Positions 22,800 to 33,654 of a stretch of 64,000 nt of DNA are shown here, in pieces; within the stretch, counting starts at the first letter, position 1, and each line of letters starts with the position of its first letter. The position numbers and the translations under genes are program-made. The stretch is taken from the NCBI GenBank assembly GCA_023548195.1, contig JAJHZJ010000082.1, positions 1,698,273-1,762,272 on the forward strand, in the 5' to 3' direction. The notes beneath the pieces are model-generated. The model saw nothing but the letters and a program-made list of their open reading frames with translations, was not told the DNA's origin and did no database searches. The DNA is from Bettongia penicillata ogilbyi (taxonomy: Eukaryota > Chordata > Mammalia > Diprotodontia > Potoroidae).

Positions 22800-22868
<69 letters not shown>
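22778..22868. repeat. (CATC)n followed by (CT)n microsatellite
   Basis: About seven CATC units run directly into about 32 CT dinucleotides. The minus-strand Arg-Glu frame over this tract is an artefact. Confidence 0.95.
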
Positions 22869-22872
<4 letters not shown>

Positions 22873-22982
22873 CATACTTCCTCTTTCCCCTTCAAGAGTG
22901 TAAGAGTGGGAATTGCTGTTGCCATTTGTACACAGCCTGGGACATGATAGGTGATTTTTATTGATTGATGGGTTGATTATCA

Positions 22983-23265
22983 TATTGCATCAGTAGGAGC
23001 TGGGACAGCTAGGTGGCAGACTGGATAGAATCTGGATCTAAAGGCAAAAAACCTTAAATCTGAATGTTTCCTTCAACACTTAGTAGCTCTGCAACCCTGG
23101 GGAAATGATTTCACCTCAGGCTTAATATGTTTATCTGTATAATGGGAATAATAGAACTTAGCTGATAGAGTTGTGAGGATCACATTGGATTGCATATGTA
23201 AAGTGTTTGCAAAATTGAAAGCATTATGTAAATGAGTATTATTACCGTTGTTGTTCTGATTAATG
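22983..23265 (+). repeat. CORE-SINE (MAR1/MIR type)
   Basis: The head 'gggacagctaggtggcaga' is the hallmark of marsupial tRNA-headed SINEs. It is followed by 'ctggggaaatgatttcacc', 'gtataatgggaataataga', 'gttgtgaggatcacattgg', 'gcaaaattgaaagcattat' and an ATT-rich end. Confidence 0.8.
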
Positions 23266-23574
23266 GGGAATGATATTGATTACTCATTCTTTCCAAATGA
23301 TTATATAATAGTGCAGGGATGAGCCCATGCATGGTTCATTTCTGACATGTTGGTTAGGAATTCAAAACCATACATTAGGGATCATTGGACTAACAAACTA
23401 GCAGTTAAGATAAGAATGGATTCTGGTTTCTGTTCTCTTAATTCTTAGACTCCATTTTCATATTTCAACAATGGATAGGACCTGTGATTTCATTGTATAA
23501 GGAACTTCTAGTGAGAAAATTCCATCTCCTAATCTGCATGGGTTTCTGTTTAACAATTTGTAGGTTTAAATCGT

Positions 23575-23700
23575 TGTCTGTGACACTAAGAGTTTAAGTG
23601 ACTTGCCTAGGATCCCCATCTGTTTCTGGCAGAAATGGGACCTGAACCCAGGTCTTCCAGATTATAAGACCAGTTTTCTAACTTCTCTGTGATGATTACC
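23575..23700 (-). repeat. MIR fragment
   Basis: 'tttaagtgacttgcctagga', 'gacctgaacccaggtcttcc' and 'agaccagttttctaac' in reverse MIR order. Confidence 0.75.
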
Positions 23701-23954
23701 CTATAATGGTACCGCTGACTATTAGCAGGAACCTTTTGTGCCTCTAGTTTTCAGACTGAATACTATTATAGTCATTTTATTTTTAAGTTCTGCTTCCTCG
23801 TTGAAATCTTCTAGGATGACTTTGGCTTAAAATAACTTTACTCAGTAGATAGTATTGATGGAGTAGAAAGCACATAGAACTAAGTGTTCTTGGGTTTTCG
23901 TTCTTCTAATTTGTCATATATGTGTTAGTCTTACCTACAGAGAAAAATGGCAAA

Positions 23955-24070
23955 ATTCTCAAGGGCAGACACTCTACCGTACACCTCCTTTTTATCCCCA
24001 CCCAGTTGCATCCATCATAGAACTAAGCACATAGACAGTTCTCAATCAATACTAGTCAATTCATTAAGAT
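23955..24070 (+). repeat. LINE-2 3' end fragment
   Basis: 'agggcagacactctacc', 'aactaagcacatagacagtt' and 'ctcaatcaatactagtc' match the L2 3' terminus. Confidence 0.55.
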
Positions 24071-24341
24071 ACTGCTATTTAGCAGACACCGATTCTAAAC
24101 AATGTACTCTGTAAAGTTTTGAGGCTATTAATGGGAGACAATCATGGCTAGAAAAGAGAATATTTGGGTAATACTTGGTATAGCAAAAGCCCCCTTAACC
24201 AGGGTGCTTATAATTCATCATTAAGGGATTGTTTTTCATTTCTCTAAAGGTTTCTTTTCCAGAACTATCACTCATGATCATTTAAACTTGTACTTTTGAG
24301 AAGAAATCTTTGAGATTCTGGAAGAAAAACCTAATGAGGCT

Positions 24342-24857
24342 TTGGGTAGTTTTCAGATGCAGACACTGTTTAGTCATTTACGTACTTTTGGGTCTAATAT
24401 CTCTCCTTCATTTTTTCCAAGGAGTTTGCTGCCAAAAATAGTCTTTTTGTTGCATAACTTCTATAGGAAAGATATCAGTCTCTGCACTCATATTAGATTT
24501 TCTATCTGCTTAATGTATATTCCTTTGGTTAACAAATTCAGAAACGTTTTCTCCATCTTTTTAGTCTTACTGAAAACTCCATGTGTGGTACACATTGCTT
24601 CCTTAGTATATTTTTCTAGCTCATTGCTTGCAAGACTTTTCATTTTATATCCCCTTAGGAAATCTTTGCACTACTGTGAAATTGCCCTGGTATCTATCTC
24701 TTCCCTGCCCTGTGTTCTATTATTGTGGTCATGGAATCTGGTTCTTCAAAAATCATCTTCATCAGCAAGTGTTTGCTGGGACTGTTTTTGTAAAAATATG
24801 AAATATTTTGTGGTGGTTTGTATATTTATGATTATATTCACAGAGGTAGAAATGTGA
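24342..24857 (+). other. Unrecognised 171-codon open frame
   Basis: The longest open frame outside retrotransposons. The predicted peptide is rich in Leu, Ile, Phe and Ser with several hydrophobic stretches and scattered Cys. I see no domain, no signal or splice context and no flanking gene. T-rich intergenic DNA often gives such hydrophobic frames, so chance is the leading explanation. Confidence 0.1.
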
Positions 24858-26160
24858 CATCTTCATCTGAAGTAGAGGAATAGAAGCAGTGCACATGTGA
24901 GGAAGACCCATGGAGTCCATATTCCTCATTCATAGGAAGAAAAATCCTGTCCTGAGTTAGCTTACTCTAATATCGTGGGGAAAAGACACAAAACTCTCCA
25001 TGTTGCTTTCTCAGCATATTTAAACCGTTACTAAAGTCTGAAAAGCAAAGATACATGAGTATAGGTCTTGGAAGTGTTGCAAAATATATTTTAGGTTCAG
25101 AACACTAAAGATCTAGGGGAAATTGACTCTCACGGTAAATTTAACTGGATCTGGAAATTCCATGGGCTGATGAGAAATTTTGATGGTAGTAGAGTAATTG
25201 TTTTGCTAGAGTTTGGCACTGGGGCAAGTGTTCTGTATGTCAGACAGTTTCTTATCCCTAAAAAGTCAGACAACCATTATTGCTGCTATATGAATTGTCC
25301 CTAGGCAGATATCCATTTAACACACAACTCAGAAACCAAGGTGTTCTCTTTTTCCTTCTTTCATTTGTTTACCTTCCCTTCCTTTGTGTTCCATGAGCCA
25401 AAGATATTTTGAGAATTGCTTTGGGTACGTGCAAAATGATAGAACAACAGTGTATTCTCAAAAGTCTTAGTGAAGTTTTAAACTATTAAAGCTTAAAACT
25501 TAGGGCAGAGCCAAGATGGTAGACTATAAAGACATTTATACTCTAGTGCTTACCCCACAACCCACAAAATACCTCTAAAAAAAAGATTCTCAACAATTTC
25601 TAGAGCAGCAGAAGCCGCAAAACAACAGAGCAAAAGAGGTTTCCAGTCAAAGGTAACCTGGAAGGCCAACAGGAAAAGTCCATTTCACTGGGTGCTGAGC
25701 AGAGTGGAGCCCAGCCCTGGACATGCAGCACTGGGAGGAACAGGACCTGAACAGACCTCTGGGGCAGAGTTCCCAGCAGGGAGGGTCTCAGATACCTCAA
25801 CCCACAAGCGACAAAGAAAGCTCCAAAGGTCACTGTAGGAGGGCTTTTCCAGCTAGGCTAGAGGGAACGGGGCTGCTCCAGCAATAGCCCCAGGGCACAG
25901 CAGAGGCAGCAGACTGCAGGCAGCTATGGTGCCTGGGAAGCAACCTGAATCCACTGTTCAAGCAGGTCAGCTTAAAACCTCTGGCAAGAGGGAGCAGCTG
26001 ATCTAAACCTCAGCCCTGAGCGATAGCCCTGCCCTCACCCAAAGCCCTGGGAAATCAAGCAGCTGAGTCGAATCTCAGCCTTGAACATGAAACTGGGGAG
26101 AAGAGCAATAGGACCATCTGCTTGACAAAGGATTCAGAAATCAAATAACTGACTGGGAAA

Positions 26161-27131
26161 ATACCCAAAAAAGAGAAAAAAAAATAAGACCATAGAAGGT
26201 TACATTCTTGGTGAACAGGTGTCTCCTCCCATCCTTTCAGATGAGGAAGAGTAAGTCATACTTAAACTATGCTCAGGCAATAGAAGAGCTTGAAAAATGA
26301 GTTAGCAGCTTGCTAAAGGAGAACAAAAAAATGCTGAGGAAAATAACACCTTTAAAAAGAGGCTAATTCAATTGGAATAAGAGGTCCAAAAAGTCAATGA
26401 AGAGAAGGAGGTTTTAAAAAGCAGAATTAGCCAGATGGAGGAGCCAAAAGTTCACGGAACAAAATAGTTCATTGAAAGAGAGAATTGAGTTTAGGGAAAT
26501 GAATGACTATGAGATAAACCAAGCAGTTAGTAAACAAAACCAAAAGAATGAAAAAATAGAACACAATGTGAAATATCTCATTGGAAAAACAAGTGATCTG
26601 GAAAATAGATCCAGGAGAGACAATTTCAAAATTATGGGACTACCTGAAAGGCATGATCAAAAAAGAGCCTAGACATTATCTTCCATGAAGTTATCAAGGA
26701 AAAATGTCCTGATATTCTAGAACTAGAGGGCAAAATAAATATTAAAAAAATCCACCAATCACCTCCTGAAAGAGACCCTAAAAGAGAAACTCTTAGGAAT
26801 ATTGTAGTCAAATTTCAGAGTTCCCAGGTCAAGGAGCAGATACTGTAAGCAGGCTTAAAGAAACAATTCGAGTATTATGGAAATACAATCAGAATAACAC
26901 AGGCTCTAGCAGCTTCAACATTAAGTGACTGAAGGGCTTGGAATAGTATATTCCAGAAGTCAAAGGAACTGGGATTAAAACCAAGAATCACCTACCCAGA
27001 AAAACTGAGTATAATACTTCAGGGGAATAAATGGTCATTCAGTGATATAAAGGACTTTCAAGCATTCTTGATGAAAGACCAAAACTGAAGAGAAAATTTG
27101 ACTTTCAAACACAAGAATCAAGAGAATCATG
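26161..27131 (+). pseudogene. ORF1 remnant of half-L1 copy 2
   Basis: The start codon is mutated (ATACCCAAAAAAG in place of ATGCCCAAAA-type), and stops and frameshifts interrupt the coiled-coil part. The RRM start is still clear (26472-26672 reads ...LENRSRRDNFKIMGLPE). The C-terminal landmarks (INPRITYP-type and KRKFDFQTQE-type, near 26985-27110) survive in fragments. Cannot encode ORF1p. Confidence 0.8.
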
Positions 27132-27260
27132 AAAAGGTAAACAGAAGAGAGAAATTATAAAAGACTTTCTAAAGCTGAACTGTTTACATTCCTACATGGA
27201 AAGAAAATGTTTATAACTCTTGAGACTTTTTGTATTATTTGGGTAGGTGGAGGGATTGTA

Positions 27261-27297
27261 CATACACACTCACACACACACACACACACACACACAT
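27261..27297. repeat. (CA)n inside half-L1 copy 2
   Basis: A CA run at the same distance past ORF1 as the CA/TG tracts in copies 1 and 3. Confidence 0.9.
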
Positions 27298-28094
27298 AGA
27301 CAGAAAGTACAGGCTGTGTTGAAACAGAAGAGATGATATCCACAAAAAAAATAAAAGAAAAATTAAAGGGTGAAGAAGGAAAATACTGGGAGGAGAAAGG
27401 GAGAAATGGAATTGGGCAGGCTATAACTCATAAGAGATAAGAAAAATCTTGTTCAATGGAGGAGAAAAGGGAGAAGGGGAGAGGGGAAAAGTGAAGCTAC
27501 TCTCTCCACATATGGCTTAAGGAGGGAATAACATGCTCACTAAATTTGGTATGAAAATCTATCTTACACTACAGGAAAGTAGGGGAGTAGGTGACAAGTG
27601 GGATGAGGGGAATGATAGAAGGGAGGGCAAATGAGAGAAGGAAGTAACTGGAAATAAATACCTTTGGGAAGGGACAAGATCAAATGAAGGAATAAAAAAT
27701 AAGGGAAGATAGAGTAGAATAGAGGGTAATATAGTTACTATTACACAACATGATTATTATGGAAATCTTTTACAAAATGATACATGTTTAGTCTGTATTA
27801 AATTGCTTGCCTTCTCAGTGGGGATGGGTAGGGAGGGAGGGAGGGAGGAAGAGAAGTTGGAATTCAAAGTATTAGAAATGAATGTTGAGAATTATTATTG
27901 CATATAACCGGGAAATAAGAAACACAGGTAATGGGGTATAGCAATTTATCTTGCACCACAAGAAAGGAGAGAAGATGGGGATAAGGGAAGGGTGGGATAT
28001 GATAGAAGGGAGGGTATATTGAAGGAAGGGGTAACCAGAATGCAAGGTGTTAGGGGGTGGGAGGAGGGAAGATAAGGGGAGAAAAATTGGACAT

Positions 28095-29030
28095 GTTACA
28101 AAGTGATGTAAAGACAATTAGTGTTAAAAACAATTGACTGAATTAATTACTGAGACTAAATCAGAGACATCTTTAGTTTGGGGAAAAGAATTTTAGTCTA
28201 AATGTCCTAGAGGCAGGTAACCTCAGGTAAAATTTGGCATTGATGGAAAAGTTAAGGTTTTAATGGTAAATTTGATTTTATGATTGTTGTTTAATCAGGA
28301 ACTAGAACATGTATAGAAAGGCATGGAAGCCACTTAAGACTTGTCTCAGAAGATGTTCTTTTAGCCAATGTGAAATTATAGTCATATCTGAAACCTGGTT
28401 ATTGGAACTTGCTATATTAAGATGCTATGGGTCTATTAAGTGACTGTTCTTCTGAGTCTAACTCCAGGTAAGGATAGCAAGAAAGGGGATCTTAGCCTCC
28501 AAGCCATGATGCTAGTAAGCCTGTGAGATGCTGGCATGAACTGTGACAGGTGATCTCATGGGAAGGGTGGGAGAGCGGCTGTTCAGCCTGGGCTGAGGTA
28601 GGATTCTCCTGACTCAATTCTCCATTGACACCTGGCAGACTTTTAGCCTGACTGAATGTGAGTGGACAATCTACTCCTGCCTGGAACTGACATGAAGTTG
28701 GGGAGATATTGTATCCCTGCAGTGTCCCTACACTTGGTGGCAATCTCCTATAGTCAAAAGGTTTGTAAGCTTAATACAAGATCTATTAAATTATAGATTG
28801 TTGGTAGGGGAACAGCCGAACTCAAGTCTAAAATTAAGCTATTAGGCATAGGACTTTAGCCCAACAGCTATAAGTTAGGGTCCTTTAATTCTTAGTAATA
28901 CTGTGGAGACAGATCAAGGGCTTGTGAAGTTAACATACATAATTATTATTTGTGTCTCAACTGGTTAATGTTAAAAAAATTCATTTGTGGACTATATTGT
29001 AAATGCTTTAAAAGAAGTATCACTTAACCA
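28095..29030. mobile_element. Unidentified ~940-bp insertion in the 3' UTR of half-L1 copy 2
   Basis: Left of it the element reads 'gagaaaaattgga', right of it 'aaaagttggaattg'. Both match the same point of the half-L1 3' end, which suggests a short target duplication (about aa(a/g)ttgga). The inside has no purine bias and no family I recognise. Alternative: a 3' transduction carried by the element, since the outer TSD encloses it. Boundaries are approximate. Confidence 0.35.
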
Positions 29031-29309
29031 AAAGTTGGAATTGTTTTATGTGATATAAACTGTGTTAAAAATGAAAAATTAAAAAAAAAAAGCTTAAAAC
29101 TACACCAAGACTTCTGCTACATCCTGTATAAAGTTCTGGCCATGACTGCCTCTACCTTTCTTCCTTTTCCTCTCTCTTCATTACCACAGTCAAATGTGCT
29201 CTTTTCAAAGATCTTTCAACCTTTTGCCCACCCTACCAGATTTACCCAAAAGCAATTTTTCATCACTATTTGATTCGATTCTACAAGTGGGTTAAACCAA
29301 AATAATAAA

Positions 29310-29500
29310 CATAATTTACATTTTGATAGCTCTTTAAATGTAGTGTTCTCATTTGATTATCAGACTAAGATTGTTAGGTGAGTAGTGCCTGAAAACATTA
29401 ACCTCCCCATTTGGTAGCCAAGCACACTAAAGTTAAGAGAGATTATGATTTACTCAAGGCTATATAGTGTCCTGACTGAGCTCCAAATACTAGGGATTAG
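29310..29500 (-). repeat. MIR, decayed
   Basis: 'gatagctctttaaatgtagt', 'taacctccccatttggtagc' and 'gttaagagagattatgattt' follow the reverse MIR layout. Confidence 0.5.
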
Positions 29501-29744
29501 GAAGCTGCTATTCAGTGCTGAAAGCAGTATTTCTGGAATAGTAATAAGCTTTCCCTATCTGTTCCTGCTCACCCAAAGCCAAGTTCCACACAAAAATGAG
29601 TTCATTTTATTTATTTTGGTAAATATTTAGTAAATTTGGTAAAAAATTATATCAGTAAAATCTATTCATAATAGCATTAATAAACATTTATATGAAGTTT
29701 TGAGGTTTGCAAACACGAGTTTTTCTCATGGTATTTCACATATG

Positions 29745-29985
29745 ATATAGGTGGTGCAATGGCTAGAGTGCTCGTCTTGAAGTCAGGAACCTGAGTTCAA
29801 ATTCAGCTTCACTAGCTATGTCAACAAATCACTGAAACTTTAATCCTCAGTTTCCTCATATGGAAAATGGGGATGATAACAGCACTTCACAGAATTCTGA
29901 CAACCAAATGAGATACCATTTGTAAAGGATTTTTTTTGAAAACCTTAAAACACTAAATAAATGGTAATTATTATCACCACTATTC
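29745..29985 (+). repeat. MIR-type CORE-SINE
   Basis: 'gtggtgcaatggctagagtg', 'gaagtcaggaacctgagttc', 'ctcagtttcctcatatgg', 'caaatgagataccatttg' and 'aatggtaattattatcacc' in full-length order. Confidence 0.85.
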
Positions 29986-29989
29986 TAGT

Positions 29990-32872
29990 TTTTTAATATA
30001 TAATTTATTTTTCAGTTTACAACATTGACTTCCACAAGAATTTGAATTCAAAATTTTCTCACCATCTCTCCTCACCCGCCACCCAGGACAGCATGCACCC
30101 CATCCACCCCTTCCTCCCTTCTGTCCTCCCTTCTATTACCCAACCTTCTTCTAGCCCTCTTCCCCTCTATTTTCCTGTAGGGCAAAATGGATTTCTACAC
30201 TTCATTGCCGGTATAGCTTAATTTCCAGTTGCATGCTAAAATGATTTTTAACATTCAGTCTTAAAGCTTTGAGCTTCATGTTCTCTCCCTCCCATCCCAC
30301 TCACCCTCACTGAGAAAACAAGCAATTCAATATCAGTCATACATGTGTAACAATGCAAAGCACTTCCATAATAATTATGTTGTAAAAGACTAACTGCATT
30401 TTCCTCTGGCCTAACCTGCCCTTCATTTATTCCGTTCTCTCCCTTGACATGTTTTCCCACAATAGCATCTGTTTCCGATTATCCCTTTCCTCAATTTGCT
30501 GTCCCTTCTGTTATCTTCCCTCTCCTATCCCCTTTCCCCTTGCCTTCCTGCAGGATACGATAGATTTCCATATCCAGTAGAGTGTGTGTTATTCCTTCCT
30601 TAAGCCACATTTCATGAAAGTAAGGTTCAGTTATTTCATTTCATCTCCTCCCTTTCCCTCCATTGTAAAAGTTCTCTGTTTTATGTGAGACGATTTGCTA
30701 CATTCTACCTCTCCCTTTTTCTTATTCCTAGTATATTCCATTCAACAATAAATTTAAATTTTTTTTAGGTATTCTTCCTTCATATTCAGCTCACCTAGTA
30801 CCCTCTATTTATGTGTGTGTGTGTATACACATACACATACACACATGTACATACATATATCTACACATATATAATATACACATACATACATACCCATTCA
30901 CACCACATATATATTAATATATTCCCTCTAACTACCCTAACACTGAAAAAGGTCTCATGAGTTACAAATAACACCTTTCCATGTAGGACTGTAAACAGTT
31001 CACCTTTAATGAGTTCCTTAAGGCTTCTCTTTCCTGCTTACTGTTTCATATTTCCCTTGATTCTTGCATTTGAAAGTCAAATTTTCTATTCAGCTCTGAT
31101 CTTTTCAACAAGAATGCTTGGAAGTTCTCTATTTCGTTGAAATTCCATTTTTTGTCCCCTGAAGCATTATACTCAGTTTTGCTGGGTAAGTGATGCTTGG
31201 TTTTAATCCTGTCTCCCTTGACTTCTGGAATATCATATTCCAAGCCCTTTGATCCCTTAGTATAGAAGCTGCTGAATCCTGTGTTATCCTGATTTCATTT
31301 CCACAACACTTGAATTGTTTCTTTCTGCCTGCTTGTAATATTTCTCCTTAACCTGGGAACTCTGGAATTTGGCTTCAATATTCCTAAGAGGTTTCTTTTG
31401 GGATCTCTTTCAGGAGGTGATGGGTGAATTCTTTTCATTTCTATTTAACCCTCTGGGTCTAGAATATCAGGGCAGTTATCCTTGATAATTTCTTGGAAGA
31501 TGATGTCTAGGCTCTTTTTTTATCATGATTTTCAGGTTGTCCAATACTTTTAAAATTGTCTCTTCTAGATCTATTTTCCAGATTGGTTGTTTTTCCAATG
31601 AGATAGTTCACATTGTCTTCCATTTTTTCATTCTTTTTGTTTTGTTTTATAATCTCTTGGTTTCTCATGAAGTCATTAGCTTCCATCTACTCCATTCTAA
31701 TTTTTAAAGAATTATTTTCTTTCAGTGAGCTTTTGAACATCTTTTCCCATTTGGCTGATTCTGCTTTTTAAAGCATTTTTCTCCTAATTGACTTTTTGGA
31801 CCTCTTTTGCCATTTGAGTTATTCTATTTTTAAAGGTGTTATTTTCTTCAGCATTTTTTATGTCTCCTTTAGCAAGCTATTGACTCAATTTTCATGATTT
31901 TCTTTCATTGTTCTCATTTTACTTCCCAATTTTTCCTCCACCTCTCTTTCTTGATTTACAAAATCCTTTGATCTCTTCCATGGCCTGAGACCATTTTGCA
32001 TATTTTTTTTGGAGGTTTTGGATGTAGAAGCCTTCACTTTGATGCCTTTTTCTGATGTTATGCTTTGTTCTTCCTCATCCAAAAAGATGGAAGAAAGCAC
32101 TTGTTCACCAAGAAAGTAACCTTCTATAGTCTTATTTTTTCCCCTTTTTTTGGACATTTTCCCAGGCAGTTACTTGACTTGAGTCCTTTTTCAAGTGGAG
32201 GGTATACTCTAGGGACCTGTAAGTTCTCAATTCCTCCAAAGTGGCACAGTCAAGGGAGAAGAGTTTACTCCTCTCATGGTCTGTGGTTTAGTCTATGAGC
32301 AACGACAAGCACACTTTTCTGCCCTGGAATTGCAAGTAGGGTTCTCCCTCCACAGCCACCTACAGCTCTACCACACCAGTAATCTACCTCACCTTAGGAC
32401 CACCACTCAAAACTGAGACTGAGATCAGCTGTTCAGTTCTCCCAGGGTCTTTAGTCTGAGGGCTCCAGAAGTGCTGCTGCCACCACAGTGGCTGCTGCTG
32501 CCCTGGGCCTGGGGTTAGGACCAGACTGTGGTCCCCTCTGACCCAGGTGAAAGACATTTGAAGCTGTCTTTGGCATTTGTGGGTTGAGAAATCTGGAAAC
32601 TGCATTTGCTACCCATTATTCCCTACCCTGAAGCTTGCTCCCATCTTGTCCATGCAACATGGCCCAGGCTGGGCTGCACTCTGCTTTGAGCCAGGTGCAA
32701 TATACCTTTTCTGTCAGCCTTCCAGGGTGTTGTGGGCTGGAAACCTGTTTCACTCTGTCAATTTGTGGTTTCTACTACTCTAGAATTTGTTTAGAATCAT
32801 TTTTTTACAGTTATTTCATGGGTCATGGGGGGAGAGATAGAGCAGGTCTGTCCTACTATGCCATCTTGGCTC
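29990..32872 (-). mobile_element. HAL1-like (half-L1) retrotransposon, copy 3, decayed
   Basis: Minus strand, about 2.9 kb. The 5' end (ggagccaagatggca in sense) is at about 32872; then a 5' UTR resembling copy 2, an ORF1 remnant (31046-32157), a CA/TA tract (30812-30900), two purine-rich modules in sense, and an A-rich 3' end near 29990-30020. As in copies 1 and 2, ORF1 is followed directly by about 1 kb of untranslated sequence with no ORF2. I could not find a convincing TSD. It sits between two MIR-type SINEs. Confidence 0.75.
31046..32157 (-). pseudogene. ORF1 remnant of half-L1 copy 3
   Basis: The start is preserved (MSKKRGKNKTIEGYF...), followed by an acidic N-terminus and the beginning of the coiled coil (REVEEKLGSKMRTMKENHEN), then stops and shifts. 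The C-terminus reappears at 31046-31243 (IEN FQAFLLKRSELNRKFDFQ). Not functional. Confidence 0.8.
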
Positions 32873-32889
32873 CTTATTACCTTGTTTTG

Positions 32890-33115
32890 TTATGTTATTA
32901 TACATAATATATTATGCTATTACAATTATTATTATACCATTATAGTAATTATTTTACTATTATCTTCATTTTACAAATAAAGAAACTAATGCTATAAGAG
33001 ATTAATTGACTTGACTTAGGTTTTACAGGCAATATTTATTTGAAGAAAGACTTGATCTCTTGTGCTCCGAACCTTAAATTCAGGGTTCTACCTATTACAT
33101 CACCAAATGCAGAGG
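32890..33115 (-). repeat. MIR with AT-rich end
   Basis: 'cttcattttacaaataaaga', 'gattaattgacttgactta' and 'ttctacctattacatcacc' in reverse MIR order, preceded by an ATTATT-rich stretch. Confidence 0.65.
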
Positions 33116-33654
33116 AAAGAGAATTACTATTGAGTCCTGATAGACTCTCAGTAAAGCTTTACCCCGAGGAAGCCCAGCCCAACTTCATTTAGCTTCTGGT
33201 CTTTTTCTCATCCTCGTATACATTAGTTTGTCCTGCCTTTTGTTTTTCCTTTTTTTTTTTTTGCAACTTAACTATGCATGTAATTTTTTTTAATACTTTT
33301 AAAAATTTTTATTTAAAATTTTGAGTTCTAAAATCTATCACTCCCTTCCCTTCCCTTTCCCTTCCCTGAGATAGTAAACAGATATAAGTAATACATGTAC
33401 AATTATGTAAAACATTTCCACATTCGTCATTTTGTACAAGAAGACTCAAATAAAAGAAGAAAAGAAAGTGAAAAATAGCTTTAATCTGTATTTATTCAAT
33501 ATCACTTCTTTCCTTGGAGGCAGATAGCATGCTTCATCATTAATCCTTTAGGATTGCCTTGGATTGCTGAGAATAGCTAAGTTATTCACAGTTCTTCATG
33601 AAACAATATTGGTGTTGCTGTGTACAGTTCTCTATTCACTTCAGTATGCATCAG

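Larger units (their letters stand above)
25501..29088 (+). mobile_element. HAL1-like (half-L1) retrotransposon, copy 2, decayed
   Basis: Plus-strand element flanked by a 13-bp TSD (aaagcttaaaact, 25488-25500 and 29089-29101). It starts gggcagagccaagatgg, has a 5' UTR of the same kind as copy 3 but unlike copies 1 and 4, an ORF1 remnant (26161-27131), a CA tract, two purine-rich modules, then an A-rich tail. There is no ORF2 sequence. About 940 bp (28095-29030) appears to be a later insertion near the 3' end, because 3'-end-like sequence ('aaaagttggaattgttttat') resumes after it. Confidence 0.75.

Noticed and set aside
22589..22925. Arg-Glu repeat protein
   Set aside because: Translation of the (CT)n microsatellite.
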